A stretch of DNA of 64,000 nucleotides from Phenylobacterium conjunctum (GTDB lineage: Bacteria; Pseudomonadota; Alphaproteobacteria; Caulobacterales; Caulobacteraceae): positions 62,001 through 126,000 of the forward strand of contig NZ_JBHTLQ010000003.1 in assembly GCF_042679085.1 (NCBI RefSeq). The letters are read 5' to 3'. The first letter of the stretch is position 1, and each line of letters opens with the position of its first letter. This document shows positions 1 to 8,662 of this stretch, piece by piece. The notes beneath the pieces were generated by a model, which saw only the letters and a list, made by a program, of their open reading frames with translations, was not told the origin of the DNA and made no database searches. A program made the translations under genes and the position numbers.

Positions 1-638
1 AGGGTCTCGCCGCCGAGCTGCCGGACGGCGCTGGGTTCAAGGCCAATGCGAACAAGACCTGGAACCAGGTCGATCCGGCCCTGCCGAACGAGCCCATCCT
101 GGTCTATGGCCCGCCGCCGACCTCCGGCACCCGCGACGCTTTCAGCGAGCTGGCCCTGGAAAAGGGCGCGGGCAAGCTGCTGGCCGCCCTGAAGGCCTCC
201 GACGAGGACGGCTTCAAGTCCAAGAGCCACACCGTGCGCAGCGACGGCGCCTGGGTTGACGCCGGCGAGAACGACAACGCCATCGTCCAGACCCTGGAGA
301 AGACCCCGCATTCGCTGGGCGTGTTCGGCTACTCGTTCCTCGAGAACAACATGGACAAGGTGAAGGGCGCCAAGGTTCACGGCGTCGCGCCCACCTTCGC
401 CACCATCTCCAGCGGCGAATATCCCCTGTCCCGCTCGCTCTATATCTACGTGAAGAAGGCCAATATCGGCGTGACGCCGGGCCTGAAGGAATTCGTCCAG
501 GCCTTCGTCTCCGACGCGGCGACCGGTAAGGGCGGCTACCTGCAGGAACGCGGCCTGATCCCCCTGCCCGCCGACGAGCATGAGGCTCAGAAGAAGGCGC
601 TGGAAAGCCTGCCGGTGATCAGCGCGCCGAAGTCCTGA
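1..638 (+). CDS. pstS: Phosphate ABC transporter substrate-binding protein PstS (C-terminal part)
   Basis: The reading frame is open from the left edge (first full codon at base 3), so the N-terminus lies outside the window; 211 residues are visible. The protein binds phosphate in the periplasm and hands it to the PstCAB importer. Seen: a PTSGTRDAF segment, the phosphate-contacting loop typical of PstS-like solute-binding proteins, followed by a GVFGYSFLENN segment and a C-terminal lobe with SLYIYVKK. The stop is followed by a hairpin terminator. Which PstS subfamily this is, and whether pstCAB lies upstream, cannot be judged from here. Confidence 0.82.
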   Translation, partial: GLAAELPDGAGFKANANKTWNQVDPALPNEPILVYGPPPTSGTRDAFSELALEKGAGKLLAALKASDEDGFKSKSHTVRSDGAWVDAGENDNAIVQTLEKTPHSLGVFGYSFLENNMDKVKGAKVHGVAPTFATISSGEYPLSRSLYIYVKKANIGVTPGLKEFVQAFVSDAATGKGGYLQERGLIPLPADEHEAQKKALESLPVISAPKS

Positions 639-663
639 TCACGGTTCAGGCCCAGATATGACG

Positions 664-698
664 AAGGCCGCCCCGGAGCGATCCGGAGCGGCCTTTTT
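664..698 (+). terminator. Rho-independent terminator after pstS
   Basis: An 8-bp outer stem (664-671 with 688-695) continues after one mismatch into a 5-bp inner stem (673-677 with 682-686) closed by a GCGA loop, and is followed by a run of five T (694-698). It lies 26 bp after the pstS stop. It may also serve the convergent CoA-transferase gene on the - strand, although the T-run on that side is shorter. Confidence 0.85.
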
Positions 699-713
699 CA
701 TGGGCGCTAGATC

Positions 714-1847
714 CTAGGCGTTCAGGGCGCCGGCGGATTTCAGGGCGTCGATGGCGTACTTGCTGAAGCCCCAGTCGCTGAGCGCTTCCACGTCATGGGC
801 GCCGATGGCCGGCGGCGGACCCTGGATCGCGCCGGGGGTTTCAGAGAAGCGCGGCGCGGGCGCCGGCTGAACCACACCGCCCAGTTCGACGAAGGTCTGG
901 CGGGCGACGTTGTGCTTGTGCTTGGGCGCCTCATCCAGGTCGAGGACCGGGGCGAAACAGACGTCGGTGCCGTCCATGATCTCGCACCACTGGCTCTGGG
1001 TCTTGGTGGCGATCACCTCGGCCAGCTTGGCGCGCAGGTTGTCCCATTCACCGCGGTTCATCTGGGCCGCAAAGGCCGGGTCGGTGATCCCGGTCTTTTC
1101 CAGAAGCAGCGCGTAGAACTGGGGCTCGATGGAGCCGATGGAGATCCACTTGCCGTCGGCGCACTGGTAGGTGTCGTAGAAGTGCGCGCCGCCGTCGAGC
1201 AGGTTGGAGCGACGCTCCTCGGTCCAGCCGCCGCCGGCCTTGAAGCCGTAGAACATGGCCATCAGCGAGGCCGCGCCGTCGCTCATGGCGCAGTCGATGA
1301 CCTGGCCCTTGCCGGTTTCGCGGGCCTGGATCACCCCGGCCAGGATGCCGAAGGCGAGATAGAGGGCGCCGCCGCCGAAGTCGCCGACCAGGTTCAGCGG
1401 CGGGACCGGCTTGTCCTTGGTGCCGATGGCGTGCAGGGCGCCGGTGATGGCGATGTAGTTCATGTCGTGGCCGGCGGCCTGGGCGTAGGGCCCGAACTGG
1501 CCCCAGCCGGTCATGCGGCCATAGACCAGCTTCGGATTGCGCTTCAGGGCGACGTCCGGGCCGAGGCCCAGGCGCTCCATCACGCCGGGGCGGAAGCCCT
1601 CGAACACCACGTCGGCGGTCTCGAACAGCTTCAGGCAGGTCTCGATGGAGGCCGGGTTCTTCAGGTCCAGGCCGATTGAGCGGCGGCCGCGCGAGGTGAT
1701 GTCGGCCGGCGAGGCGCGGCCCTGGCCCTTGCGGTCGATGCGGACCACGTCCGCCCCGAGGTCGGACAGCAGCATGCCGCAGAAGGGCCCAGGCCCGATG
1801 CCGGCGAATTCCACGATCTTCAGGCCTGTCAGCGGTCCCTGGCGCAT
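714..1847 (-). CDS. CaiB/BaiF-family protein, probable alpha-methylacyl-CoA racemase
   Basis: A 377-residue member of the family III CoA-transferase fold. Seen: N-terminal GLKIVEFAGIGPGPFCGMLLSDLGADVVRID, split here as a family signature, then a GHDMNY segment carrying the histidine and an LVGDFGGG segment carrying the aspartate that form the racemase catalytic pair in characterised MCR/AMACR enzymes. In that role it would epimerise 2-methyl-branched acyl-CoAs during branched-chain lipid or sterol side-chain breakdown. The next gene upstream is an SDR oxidoreductase 59 bp away on the same strand, consistent with a small acyl-CoA degradation unit. A CoA-transferase activity is the main alternative, because the family is hard to split by sequence. 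Confidence 0.82.
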   Translation of the reverse strand: MRQGPLTGLKIVEFAGIGPGPFCGMLLSDLGADVVRIDRKGQGRASPADITSRGRRSIGLDLKNPASIETCLKLFETADVVFEGFRPGVMERLGLGPDVALKRNPKLVYGRMTGWGQFGPYAQAAGHDMNYIAITGALHAIGTKDKPVPPLNLVGDFGGGALYLAFGILAGVIQARETGKGQVIDCAMSDGAASLMAMFYGFKAGGGWTEERRSNLLDGGAHFYDTYQCADGKWISIGSIEPQFYALLLEKTGITDPAFAAQMNRGEWDNLRAKLAEVIATKTQSQWCEIMDGTDVCFAPVLDLDEAPKHKHNVARQTFVELGGVVQPAPAPRFSETPGAIQGPPPAIGAHDVEALSDWGFSKYAIDALKSAGALNA

Positions 1848-1906
1848 GTCTCTCTCCCTTGGGGTTTGGGCTGATCTAGCCCCGCTTCCGTCCGGTCAGC
1901 CAAGCC

Positions 1907-2689
1907 TCAGCCGCCACCGGGCAGCGACTGGCCGTCGTCGATGGTGAACAGCGAGCCGGAAATGGCCCGCGCGGCGGGACCGGCGAGCATCAGGAGCGGC
2001 GCGTCGAGGTCGGTGGCGTCCATCAGCCGCCGGCGCGGGAAACCCTTGACCTGCTTCTGCCCGCCCTCGGTCTTGAACCAGTCGGCGTTGATGTCGGTCT
2101 CGATATAGCCGGGGCAGATGGCGTTCACCGCGATGCCATAGCGCGACCATTCGCGCGCCAGGCTCTTGGTCAGCATGGCGGCGGCGGACTTCGAGGCGTT
2201 GTAGGCCGACAGGCCGGGCAGGACGGTGAAGCTGGCCACCGAGGCGATGTTGATGATCCGGGAGAGACCCGCGTCCGCGGTTCCGTTGGCGCGCATCATC
2301 CGGGCGGCGGCCTGGGCGGCGAAGAACACCCCGCGGACATTGACGTCGAAGGTGCGGTCCCAGTCCTCGATGCTGAGGTCCATGGCCAGGCCCTCGCCCC
2401 CGACGCCGGCGTTGTTGACCAGGATGGAGAGCGGGCCGAGCGCGGCTTCAATCTCGGCGAAGGCTGGGGCGATGGCGTGGGCGTCCGCGACATCCAGACG
2501 CAGGGCCATGGCCTGGCCGCCCTCAGCGGCGATCTCGCCAGCCAGGGCTTCGACCAACTCGATCCGCCGCGCGGTGACCGCCACCTTGGCTCCCGCACGG
2601 GCGAGGACACGGGCGAAGTGCGCGCCCAGGCCGCCCGAGGCGCCGGTCACGATGGCGGTCTGCCCGTCCAGAATGCGTTCCATGTCCAA
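1907..2689 (-). CDS. SDR-family NAD(P)-dependent oxidoreductase
   Basis: A 260-residue classical short-chain dehydrogenase. Seen: TGASGGLG nucleotide-binding motif near residue 17, NNAGVGG near residue 92, a catalytic serine in the NIASVASF strand, and the YNASK Tyr/Lys pair, so all catalytic elements are present. The C-terminus ends in SGSLFTIDDGQSL, a usual SDR ending. It is probably co-transcribed with the downstream CoA-transferase gene and may act on a 3-hydroxyacyl-CoA or similar alcohol; the substrate is inference only. The start chosen is the first ATG; a second in-frame ATG lies two codons later. Confidence 0.85.
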   Translation of the reverse strand: MDMERILDGQTAIVTGASGGLGAHFARVLARAGAKVAVTARRIELVEALAGEIAAEGGQAMALRLDVADAHAIAPAFAEIEAALGPLSILVNNAGVGGEGLAMDLSIEDWDRTFDVNVRGVFFAAQAAARMMRANGTADAGLSRIINIASVASFTVLPGLSAYNASKSAAAMLTKSLAREWSRYGIAVNAICPGYIETDINADWFKTEGGQKQVKGFPRRRLMDATDLDAPLLMLAGPAARAISGSLFTIDDGQSLPGGG

Positions 2690-2811
2690 CTCCCGTAGCG
2701 GCCATCGTCAGCGCGCCCTCGCGCCAAGGCCCGGCACTGTATAATCTAGACCGGTTGCGATTCAGTCTGAGGTCGGGTCGCAGGGTCTAGTCGAGTCAGG
2801 GATTGCAGGGA

Positions 2812-4140
2812 ATGGCCGTCGGCGTCCATGCGCGGGTGTTGATTGTTGCGCGTGACGACGCCCTGGCGGGTCCCCTCGCCGAGGGCCTGGATCGGCTCGG
2901 CTGGCGCACGGTCACGGCTCGCGGGCCCTATGCGGCCATTGCGGCCCTGGGCGATCTGGCGGTCGAGGCCGCCATTGTTGATCTGCGCAGCAGCGGCCAG
3001 GAAGCCCTGACCTTGGCGCGGCGTCTGCGGGCCGCCTGCGCGCCGCGGCGTTTGCCGGTGATCGCCATCGGCGATCCGGGTCCCGAACTGGACGCCTTCG
3101 GTTTCGACCTGACCCTGGCCCCACCGGTTCACCCGGCGCAACTGGTCCTGCGCCTGGAGACCCTGGTGCGGATGGCTGTCGCCGAGGAGGAGTTCGAGCT
3201 GCGGCTGGAGACCTTCGCCGAGCGCGGCCGTCGGCTGGAGATGCCGGAGCCGGATCCGACCCCGTTCCATATCCTGGCCATCGGCGAGCCCGCGCCGCAG
3301 TTCCTGGCTCTGTCCAACGCCCTGACCCGGTCGGGCGCAGAGGTGGTGGGCGCGTTCACCGCCTATACGGCTTTCGACTATCTGCACGAGCGGCCGTTCG
3401 ACGCCGTGGTGCTGTGGGCCGGCGACAATTCCCAGGAAGCCCTGTCCATCGCCGCGGGGATGCGCCGTAACACCCGGCTCTATCACACGCCCGCCCTGCT
3501 CTACATGCGGCAGGAAAGCTATGTGACGATGTCGGAGGCCTATCATCGCGGCGTGTCCGACGTGGCCTCGCCCGAGACGCCCGAGGTCGAGACCGCCAAG
3601 CGGGTCATCGAGCTCGCCCGCAGCCATCGCCGCCAGACCGCCATCCGCCGCGCCCTGGAGCGCGCCCGCAGCTCCGGCCTGATGGATGCGGCGACCGGCC
3701 TCTTCACGCGCGACCTGTTCGCCGCCCATTTGGGCCGGCTCGCCCAGGCCTCGCGCAAGCGTAACCGGCCCCTTTCGGTCTGCGTCCTCAAGGTGGCGGA
3801 ACGGCAGGAAGTGACCCTGGCCCGCCGTTCCGGCTGGCTCGACCGGGCGATCCCGCAGATCGGCTCCATGGTGAGCCGCCTGGTCAGGGTCGAGGACACC
3901 GCCGCCCGCCTGGGGCCGGAGGTGTTCGCCTTGGCCCTGCCTGCCACCCCCCAGGCCTCGGCCCGGGCGGCGGGGGAGCGGATCGCCGCTGTGATCGGCT
4001 GCACCGCCTTCGAGGCCGGAGACGGCAAGCCGCCCTTTGTGGTCGAGTTTGACATCGGCGTCGCCGAGGTCGGCAGCGTCGACGGGGTTGGCAAGGCGCT
4101 GGAACAGGCCGCCGCCCGGGCCCAGCAACAAGCGGTCTGA
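2812..4140 (+). CDS. popA: PopA-like cyclic-di-GMP effector (REC-REC-degenerate GGDEF)
   Basis: A 442-residue protein built as receiver domain, second receiver domain and GGDEF-like domain, as in Caulobacter PopA, which takes c-di-GMP to the cell pole and helps deliver the replication inhibitor CtrA to ClpXP. Seen: the first receiver keeps an Asp in AAIVDLRSS, whereas the second has VVLWAG where the phospho-acceptor is expected. The GGDEF site reads GPEVF (about residues 368-372) and so should not synthesise c-di-GMP, while the product-binding I-site RVED (R359, D362) sits at the expected distance. An ATG at 2812 is preferred to a TTG three codons earlier. Two GANTC sites (CcrM methylation motif) lie just upstream at 2759-2763 and 2793-2797. 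A small membrane protein gene follows after 6 bp. Confidence 0.85.
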   Translation: MAVGVHARVLIVARDDALAGPLAEGLDRLGWRTVTARGPYAAIAALGDLAVEAAIVDLRSSGQEALTLARRLRAACAPRRLPVIAIGDPGPELDAFGFDLTLAPPVHPAQLVLRLETLVRMAVAEEEFELRLETFAERGRRLEMPEPDPTPFHILAIGEPAPQFLALSNALTRSGAEVVGAFTAYTAFDYLHERPFDAVVLWAGDNSQEALSIAAGMRRNTRLYHTPALLYMRQESYVTMSEAYHRGVSDVASPETPEVETAKRVIELARSHRRQTAIRRALERARSSGLMDAATGLFTRDLFAAHLGRLAQASRKRNRPLSVCVLKVAERQEVTLARRSGWLDRAIPQIGSMVSRLVRVEDTAARLGPEVFALALPATPQASARAAGERIAAVIGCTAFEAGDGKPPFVVEFDIGVAEVGSVDGVGKALEQAAARAQQQAV

Positions 4141-4146
4141 CGCAGA

Positions 4147-4662
4147 ATGCCCGAGACACAGCCCTCGGGCCCCCTGGCCGCCCTGCCCTACATCCTGCCT
4201 CTGGTGGTCCTGGCGATCATCATGCTGCGCGGAACCAAGCCGCGCACCCTGGTGGTTGAGCGGTTGTGGATTCAACCGCTGATGCTGATGGTGCTGGGCG
4301 GACTGGTTGTGTTCATCCAAGGCGCGCCGAGCCCGATGGGGATGGTGCTGTTGCCCCTGGCCCTGATCGCGGGCGCGGGTCTCGGCTGGTGGCGTGGTCG
4401 GCTGACCCGGCTGTCGGTGGATCCTGAGACCCATACCGTGACGTCCCAGGTCTCGCCTGTAGGCCTGGCCCTGCTAGGCGGCATCTTCCTGCTACGCTTC
4501 GGCCTGCGGGCCTATGCGATGAAGAACCCCGGCGCCCTGCACGCCTCCGTCGCTGACATCACAGACGCTATGCTGCTGATCGCCGTGGGCCTGGTCTGCG
4601 CCCAGCGGCTGGAGGTCTGGATCCGGGCCCGGGCGTTGATCGCGGAAGCCCGGGCCAAGTAA
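4147..4662 (+). CDS. DUF1453/CcdC-like membrane protein
   Basis: A 171-residue membrane protein with about five hydrophobic segments: residues ~12-25, ~42-58, ~64-80, ~100-116 and ~135-150. The segment LRGTKPRTLVVERLWIQPL after the first helix resembles DUF1453/CcdC-like proteins. Function is unknown; CcdC of Bacillus has been linked to cytochrome c maturation, but I do not transfer that role here. It starts 6 bp after the popA stop and is almost certainly co-transcribed with it. The dispersed palindromic repeat beyond its stop may end the transcript. Confidence 0.65.
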   Translation: MPETQPSGPLAALPYILPLVVLAIIMLRGTKPRTLVVERLWIQPLMLMVLGGLVVFIQGAPSPMGMVLLPLALIAGAGLGWWRGRLTRLSVDPETHTVTSQVSPVGLALLGGIFLLRFGLRAYAMKNPGALHASVADITDAMLLIAVGLVCAQRLEVWIRARALIAEARAK

Positions 4663-4688
4663 CTCACCGGCTCTGTAGCCGCACACCG

Positions 4689-4810
4689 GGTGTCATCCCG
4701 CATGGAGTGGCGGAGCCACGGAAGTGCGGGACCCATAGACACCCATCTCTCCGGACAGCCCCGCGCGTCTGGATCCCGGACAAGCGCGGCGCGCTTTCCG
4801 GGATGACACC
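4689..4810. repeat. REP-like dispersed palindromic repeat
   Basis: The gap between the DUF1453 gene and mfd is bounded by a perfect 12-bp inverted repeat (4689-4700 and 4799-4810, arms of the GGTGTCATCCCG type). Inside are further paired pieces such as GTGCGGGACCCATAGACACC and a second GATCCCGGA arm. This layout, with a GTCATCCCG arm and a GGGACCCATAGACACC block, resembles short repeats scattered between genes of Caulobacterales genomes. It has no open reading frame. It lies between two convergent genes, so it may also act as a transcription stop or a DNA-gyrase/IHF-bound REP. Only one copy is in the window. Confidence 0.65.
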
Positions 4811-4827
4811 ATAAGCGCCTATCGCGA

Positions 4828-7800
4828 CTAGGCCGCCGCCAGCTTGGCCAGTTCGGTCAACACCTTCTCAGCCGCGTCGAGCCGCTGGACAGGTGTCTCC
4901 CATTCGCCCTTCACGACCACCTTGTTGTCCGGGCGGACCTTCCAGGCGACCTGGTTCTTGGCGACGAACTGAACGAGGCCGACGGGGTTCTTGAAGTCGT
5001 CGTTGCGGAAGGTGACCACGGCGCCCTTCGGCCCCACGTCGATCTTGGCGACGTTGGCTTCGCGGCACAGACCCTTGATGGCGACGACCTTGAGCAGCTG
5101 GCCGGCCTCGGGCGGCAGCGGCCCGAAGCGGTCGATCAGTTCGGCGGCGAGGGCTTCGCGCTCGCCCGACTGTTCGGCCTCGGACAGGCGGCGATAGAGG
5201 GCCAGGCGGACATTGAGATCCGGCACGTACTCTTCCGGGATCAGCACGGCCGCGCCGGTGTTGATCTGGGGCGACCAGCCGCGGTCCTCGACCAGGCCTT
5301 CCTTGCCAGCCAGGATCTTCAGCTCGGCGACCGCGTCCTCCAGCATCTGCTGATAGAGCTCGACCCCGATCTCGCGGATGTGGCCGGACTGTTCCTCGCC
5401 CAGCAGGTTGCCGCCGCCGCGTTGGTCCAGGTCGTGGCTGGCCAGCTGGAAGCCGGCGCCCAGGCTATCCAGGGACTGCAGCACCTTCAGGCGACGCTCG
5501 GCCGACAAGGTGATCTGCTTCTCGGCCGGGGTGGTCATGTAGGCGTAGGCGCGGGCCTTGGCCCGGCCGACCCGGCCGCGCAGCTGATAGAGCTGGGCCA
5601 GGCCGAACATGTCGGCCCGGTGGATGACCATGGTGTTGGCGGTGGGGATATCCAGGCCGCTCTCGACGATCGTGGTCGACAGGAGCACGTCGTACTGGCC
5701 GTCGTAGAAGGCGGTCATCACCTCCTCGAGCTGGGTCGGCGCCATCTGGCCGTGACCGACCACGAAGCGGACTTCCGGCACCTGTTCGCGCAGGAACCGC
5801 TCAAGCTCCGGCAGGTCGGAAATGCGCGGGGTGACGTAGTAGGCCTGGCCGCCACGATACTTCTCGCGCAGCAGGGCCTCGCGGATGACCACGGCGTCGA
5901 ATGGGGTGATGTAGGTGCGCACCGCCAGGCGATCGACCGGCGGGGTGGCGATGATCGACATCTCGCGGATGCCGGACAGGGCCATCTGCAGGGTCCGCGG
6001 AATCGGCGTGGCGGTCAGGGTCAGCATGTGCACGTCGGCGCGAAGCTCCTTGAGCTTCTCCTTGTGCTTGACCCCGAAGTGCTGCTCCTCGTCGACGATG
6101 ACCAGGCCGAGATTGTTGAACTCGACCTGCTTGCTCAACACCGCGTGGGTGCCGATCACCACCTCGATCTCGCCCTTCTTCAGGCCCTCGCGCGTCTCGG
6201 CGGCTTCCTTGGCGGGCACCATCCGGGACAGGCGACGCACCTTCACCGGCCAGCCCTGGAAGCGCTCGGAGAAGGTCTTGTAGTGCTGACGGGCGAGCAG
6301 GGTCGTGGGCGCGACCACGGCCACCTGCTGGCCGCTCATGGCCACGACGAAGGCGGCGCGCAGGGCGACCTCGGTCTTGCCGAAGCCCACGTCGCCGCAG
6401 ATGAGGCGATCCATCGGCTTGCCGCCGGTGAGGTCCTCCAGGATCTCGTGGATGGCCGCCAGCTGGTCCTCGGTCTCCTCGTAGGGGAAGCGGGCGCAGA
6501 ACTCGTCGAACACGCCATGCGGCGGATCCACCGGGTCCGTAGACTTGAGCTCCCGCTCCGCGGCGATGCGGATCAGGCCCATCGCCATTTCGCGCAGCCG
6601 TTCCTTGGCGCGGGCCTTGCGGGCCTGCCAGGCGGCGCCGCCGAGACGGTCGAGCTGGACCCCCTCGCCTTCGGCGCCATAGCGGGTCAGCAGGTCGATG
6701 TTCTCGACCGGCAGGTAGAGCTTGGCCTCGCCACCGTACTGCAGCTCCAGGCAGTCGTGGGGCGCGCCCTGAACCTCGAGAGTCTTCAGGCCCTCATACC
6801 GGCCGATGCCGTGGTCGATGTGGACCACCAGGTCGCCGGGCGTGAGCGACGAGGCCTCAGCCAGGAAGTTTGACGCGCGCCGACGGCGGCGCGGCCGGGC
6901 CAGGCGGTCGCCCAGGATGTCGGTTTCGGAGATGACGGCGAGCGTCTCGGTCTCGAAACCGGAGTCCAGCGGCAGCACCACCCGCTGGGGCTTTTTCGGA
7001 TCAGCTGCCTTGGCGGCGTCCCAGTAGGGGGCGAAGGCGGCGTCCTTCAGGCCGTGGTCCGACAGCATCACGCCAAGGCGCTCGGACGAACCTTCGGACC
7101 AGGAGGCGAACAGCACGCGCTTGCCGCCGCTGATCAGACGGCGGGCGTGATCGGCGGTGGCCTCGAACAGGTTGACCGAGTCCTGCTGTCGCTCGGCGAC
7201 GAAGGCGCGGCCCAGGCGGGCGCCCATGTCGATCACCGTGTCGCCCTCGGCCTCGTTGAAGGCGGAGAACCGGCGGGTCGGGCGTTCCGCCAGGCGGGCG
7301 CGCCATTCCTCGTCATCGAGATAGAGGCGGCTGGGCTCAAGCGGGTGATAGTGCACCTTGCGGTCGGCCTGGGCGCGGGCGTCGAAGGCGTCGGCGATCA
7401 TCGCCATCCGCTCGTCGCGGGCCTCGGCGGCCAGGTGGTCGACCCCGATCAGGGCGTTGTCCGGCAGGTAGTCGAACAGGGTCGCCATGTCCGGATAGAA
7501 CAGGGGCAGCCAGTGCTCCATGCCCGCGCGGCGGCCGCCTTCGCTGACGGTCTCGTAGAGCGGATCGCCGCCGGGGGCGCCGAAGGCCTCGACATAGCCG
7601 CGGCGGAAGCGGGCGATGGCGTCCTTGTCCAGCAGGGCCTCGCTCACCGGCAGCAGGGTGACGTCCTTGAGCTGCTTGGTGGAGCGCTGGGTCTCGGGAT
7701 CGAAGGCGCGGATGGATTCCAGGGTGTCGCCGAACAGGTCCAGGCGGACGGGCTCGTCGGCGCTGGGCGGATAGACGTCGATCACGCCGCCGCGGATGGC

Positions 7801-8322
7801 GAATTCGCCCTTCTCCGAGACGGTGGAGGCGCGCTGGTAGCCGTTGACCGCGAAGTAGCGCTCCAGGTCGGCGATCTCGACCACATTGCCGACCCGGGCG
7901 GACCAGGTGGCGCCGGTCACGGACGCCTTGGGCGGCACGCGCTGGATCATGGCGGCGACGGAGGCCACCAGCAGAACGGGCTTCTTGGCGTCCAGGCCCT
8001 GGGCTAGGCGCGCCAGGGTGGTCATGCGCTGGGCGGCGACGCCCGGCGACGGGCCGGTGCGGTCATAGGGCAGGCAGTCCCAGGACGGGAACTGCAGGAT
8101 ATCCACCCCGCTGGCGAAGAATCGGAAGGCGTCGATGAAGGCCGACAGGCGCGAGCCGTCCCGGGCCACGAACACCGCCAGGCCGCCCCGGGCCTTGAGA
8201 ATGTCGGCCATGACTAGGGCGTCGAAGCCCTCCGGCGCGCCGATCAGGTCGAGGCGGCCCGGGTCCTGGGCGATGCGGCGGGTCTCGGCCTGGGTGGGCG
8301 CCCGAAAGCCGTCAGCCGCCAT
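4828..8322 (-). CDS. mfd: Transcription-repair coupling factor Mfd
   Basis: A 1164-residue ATP-dependent translocase that removes RNA polymerase stalled at DNA lesions and recruits UvrA. Domains in order: UvrB-like N-terminal region, RNA-polymerase-interacting domain (VHIDHGIGRYEGL), helicase domain with Walker A GDVGFGKTEVA and a DEEQHFG box, SATPIPRTLQ-type motif (here TATPIPRTLQ), the second RecA lobe with QLRGRVGR, and the C-terminal TRCF domain that masks UvrA binding. Length fits the family. The ATG at 8322 is chosen because it overlaps the upstream sdhE stop by 11 bp; an in-frame ATG at 8352 would add ten residues. It is translationally linked to sdhE. Confidence 0.97.
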   Translation of the reverse strand: MAADGFRAPTQAETRRIAQDPGRLDLIGAPEGFDALVMADILKARGGLAVFVARDGSRLSAFIDAFRFFASGVDILQFPSWDCLPYDRTGPSPGVAAQRMTTLARLAQGLDAKKPVLLVASVAAMIQRVPPKASVTGATWSARVGNVVEIADLERYFAVNGYQRASTVSEKGEFAIRGGVIDVYPPSADEPVRLDLFGDTLESIRAFDPETQRSTKQLKDVTLLPVSEALLDKDAIARFRRGYVEAFGAPGGDPLYETVSEGGRRAGMEHWLPLFYPDMATLFDYLPDNALIGVDHLAAEARDERMAMIADAFDARAQADRKVHYHPLEPSRLYLDDEEWRARLAERPTRRFSAFNEAEGDTVIDMGARLGRAFVAERQQDSVNLFEATADHARRLISGGKRVLFASWSEGSSERLGVMLSDHGLKDAAFAPYWDAAKAADPKKPQRVVLPLDSGFETETLAVISETDILGDRLARPRRRRRASNFLAEASSLTPGDLVVHIDHGIGRYEGLKTLEVQGAPHDCLELQYGGEAKLYLPVENIDLLTRYGAEGEGVQLDRLGGAAWQARKARAKERLREMAMGLIRIAAERELKSTDPVDPPHGVFDEFCARFPYEETEDQLAAIHEILEDLTGGKPMDRLICGDVGFGKTEVALRAAFVVAMSGQQVAVVAPTTLLARQHYKTFSERFQGWPVKVRRLSRMVPAKEAAETREGLKKGEIEVVIGTHAVLSKQVEFNNLGLVIVDEEQHFGVKHKEKLKELRADVHMLTLTATPIPRTLQMALSGIREMSIIATPPVDRLAVRTYITPFDAVVIREALLREKYRGGQAYYVTPRISDLPELERFLREQVPEVRFVVGHGQMAPTQLEEVMTAFYDGQYDVLLSTTIVESGLDIPTANTMVIHRADMFGLAQLYQLRGRVGRAKARAYAYMTTPAEKQITLSAERRLKVLQSLDSLGAGFQLASHDLDQRGGGNLLGEEQSGHIREIGVELYQQMLEDAVAELKILAGKEGLVEDRGWSPQINTGAAVLIPEEYVPDLNVRLALYRRLSEAEQSGEREALAAELIDRFGPLPPEAGQLLKVVAIKGLCREANVAKIDVGPKGAVVTFRNDDFKNPVGLVQFVAKNQVAWKVRPDNKVVVKGEWETPVQRLDAAEKVLTELAKLAAA

Positions 8323-8602
8323 GCGGCCCCCCGCGGGACTCGAAAGCATCAAAGCGGAACTGCTTGATCAGGCGCATCATTTCGCCGTCCACCTCAGGTG
8401 GCGTGGGCGTGCGCTCGACGATCCATTCGTAGAGGTCCTGGTCCGGGTGTTCCAGCAAGGCTTCGAGGCTGTCGAGCTGCTCGGCCGTGAAGGTCTCGGC
8501 ATAACGATCCGCGAACGGACCGAGGATCAGGTCCGCCTCGCGAAAGCCGCGGTGCCAGGCGCGGTACTTCAACCGCTTCAGTCGGATGTCATCTTGGGTC
8601 AT
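8312..8602 (-). CDS. sdhE: FAD assembly factor SdhE (succinate dehydrogenase assembly factor 2 family)
   Basis: A 96-residue protein of the SdhE/Sdh5 family, which promotes covalent FAD attachment to the flavoprotein subunit of succinate dehydrogenase. Seen: the family's RGxxE motif as RGFREAD near residue 19 and the acidic helical region LEALLEHPDQDLYEWIV. It ends inside the first codons of mfd, so the two genes form a coupled pair. sdhE next to mfd and recG is a recurring arrangement in alphaproteobacteria. Length is usual for the family. Confidence 0.9.
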   Translation of the reverse strand: MTQDDIRLKRLKYRAWHRGFREADLILGPFADRYAETFTAEQLDSLEALLEHPDQDLYEWIVERTPTPPEVDGEMMRLIKQFRFDAFESRGGPHGG

Positions 8603-8662
8603 CGGAGAGGCGGGATATAGAGCGGCGCGCTCCCCGACGCCAGAGGATGAGAGACCGGGGCC

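Noticed and set aside
2812..4140. popA as an active diguanylate cyclase
   Set aside because: The GGDEF site reads GPEVF, so the catalytic glycine and acidic residue pattern is lost; only the I-site remains.
2746..4434. A 562-codon open frame on the - strand opposite popA
   Set aside because: Composition typical of an antisense shadow; the + strand frame has clear receiver and GGDEF-like domains and continues into a membrane protein gene.
4689..4810. A possible CRISPR array in the popA-mfd gap
   Set aside because: There is only one pair of inverted arms and no evenly spaced direct repeats; it is a palindromic repeat.
5380..6873. A 497-codon open frame on the + strand opposite mfd
   Set aside because: Low-complexity antisense composition without conserved motifs, while the - strand frame encodes full-length Mfd.
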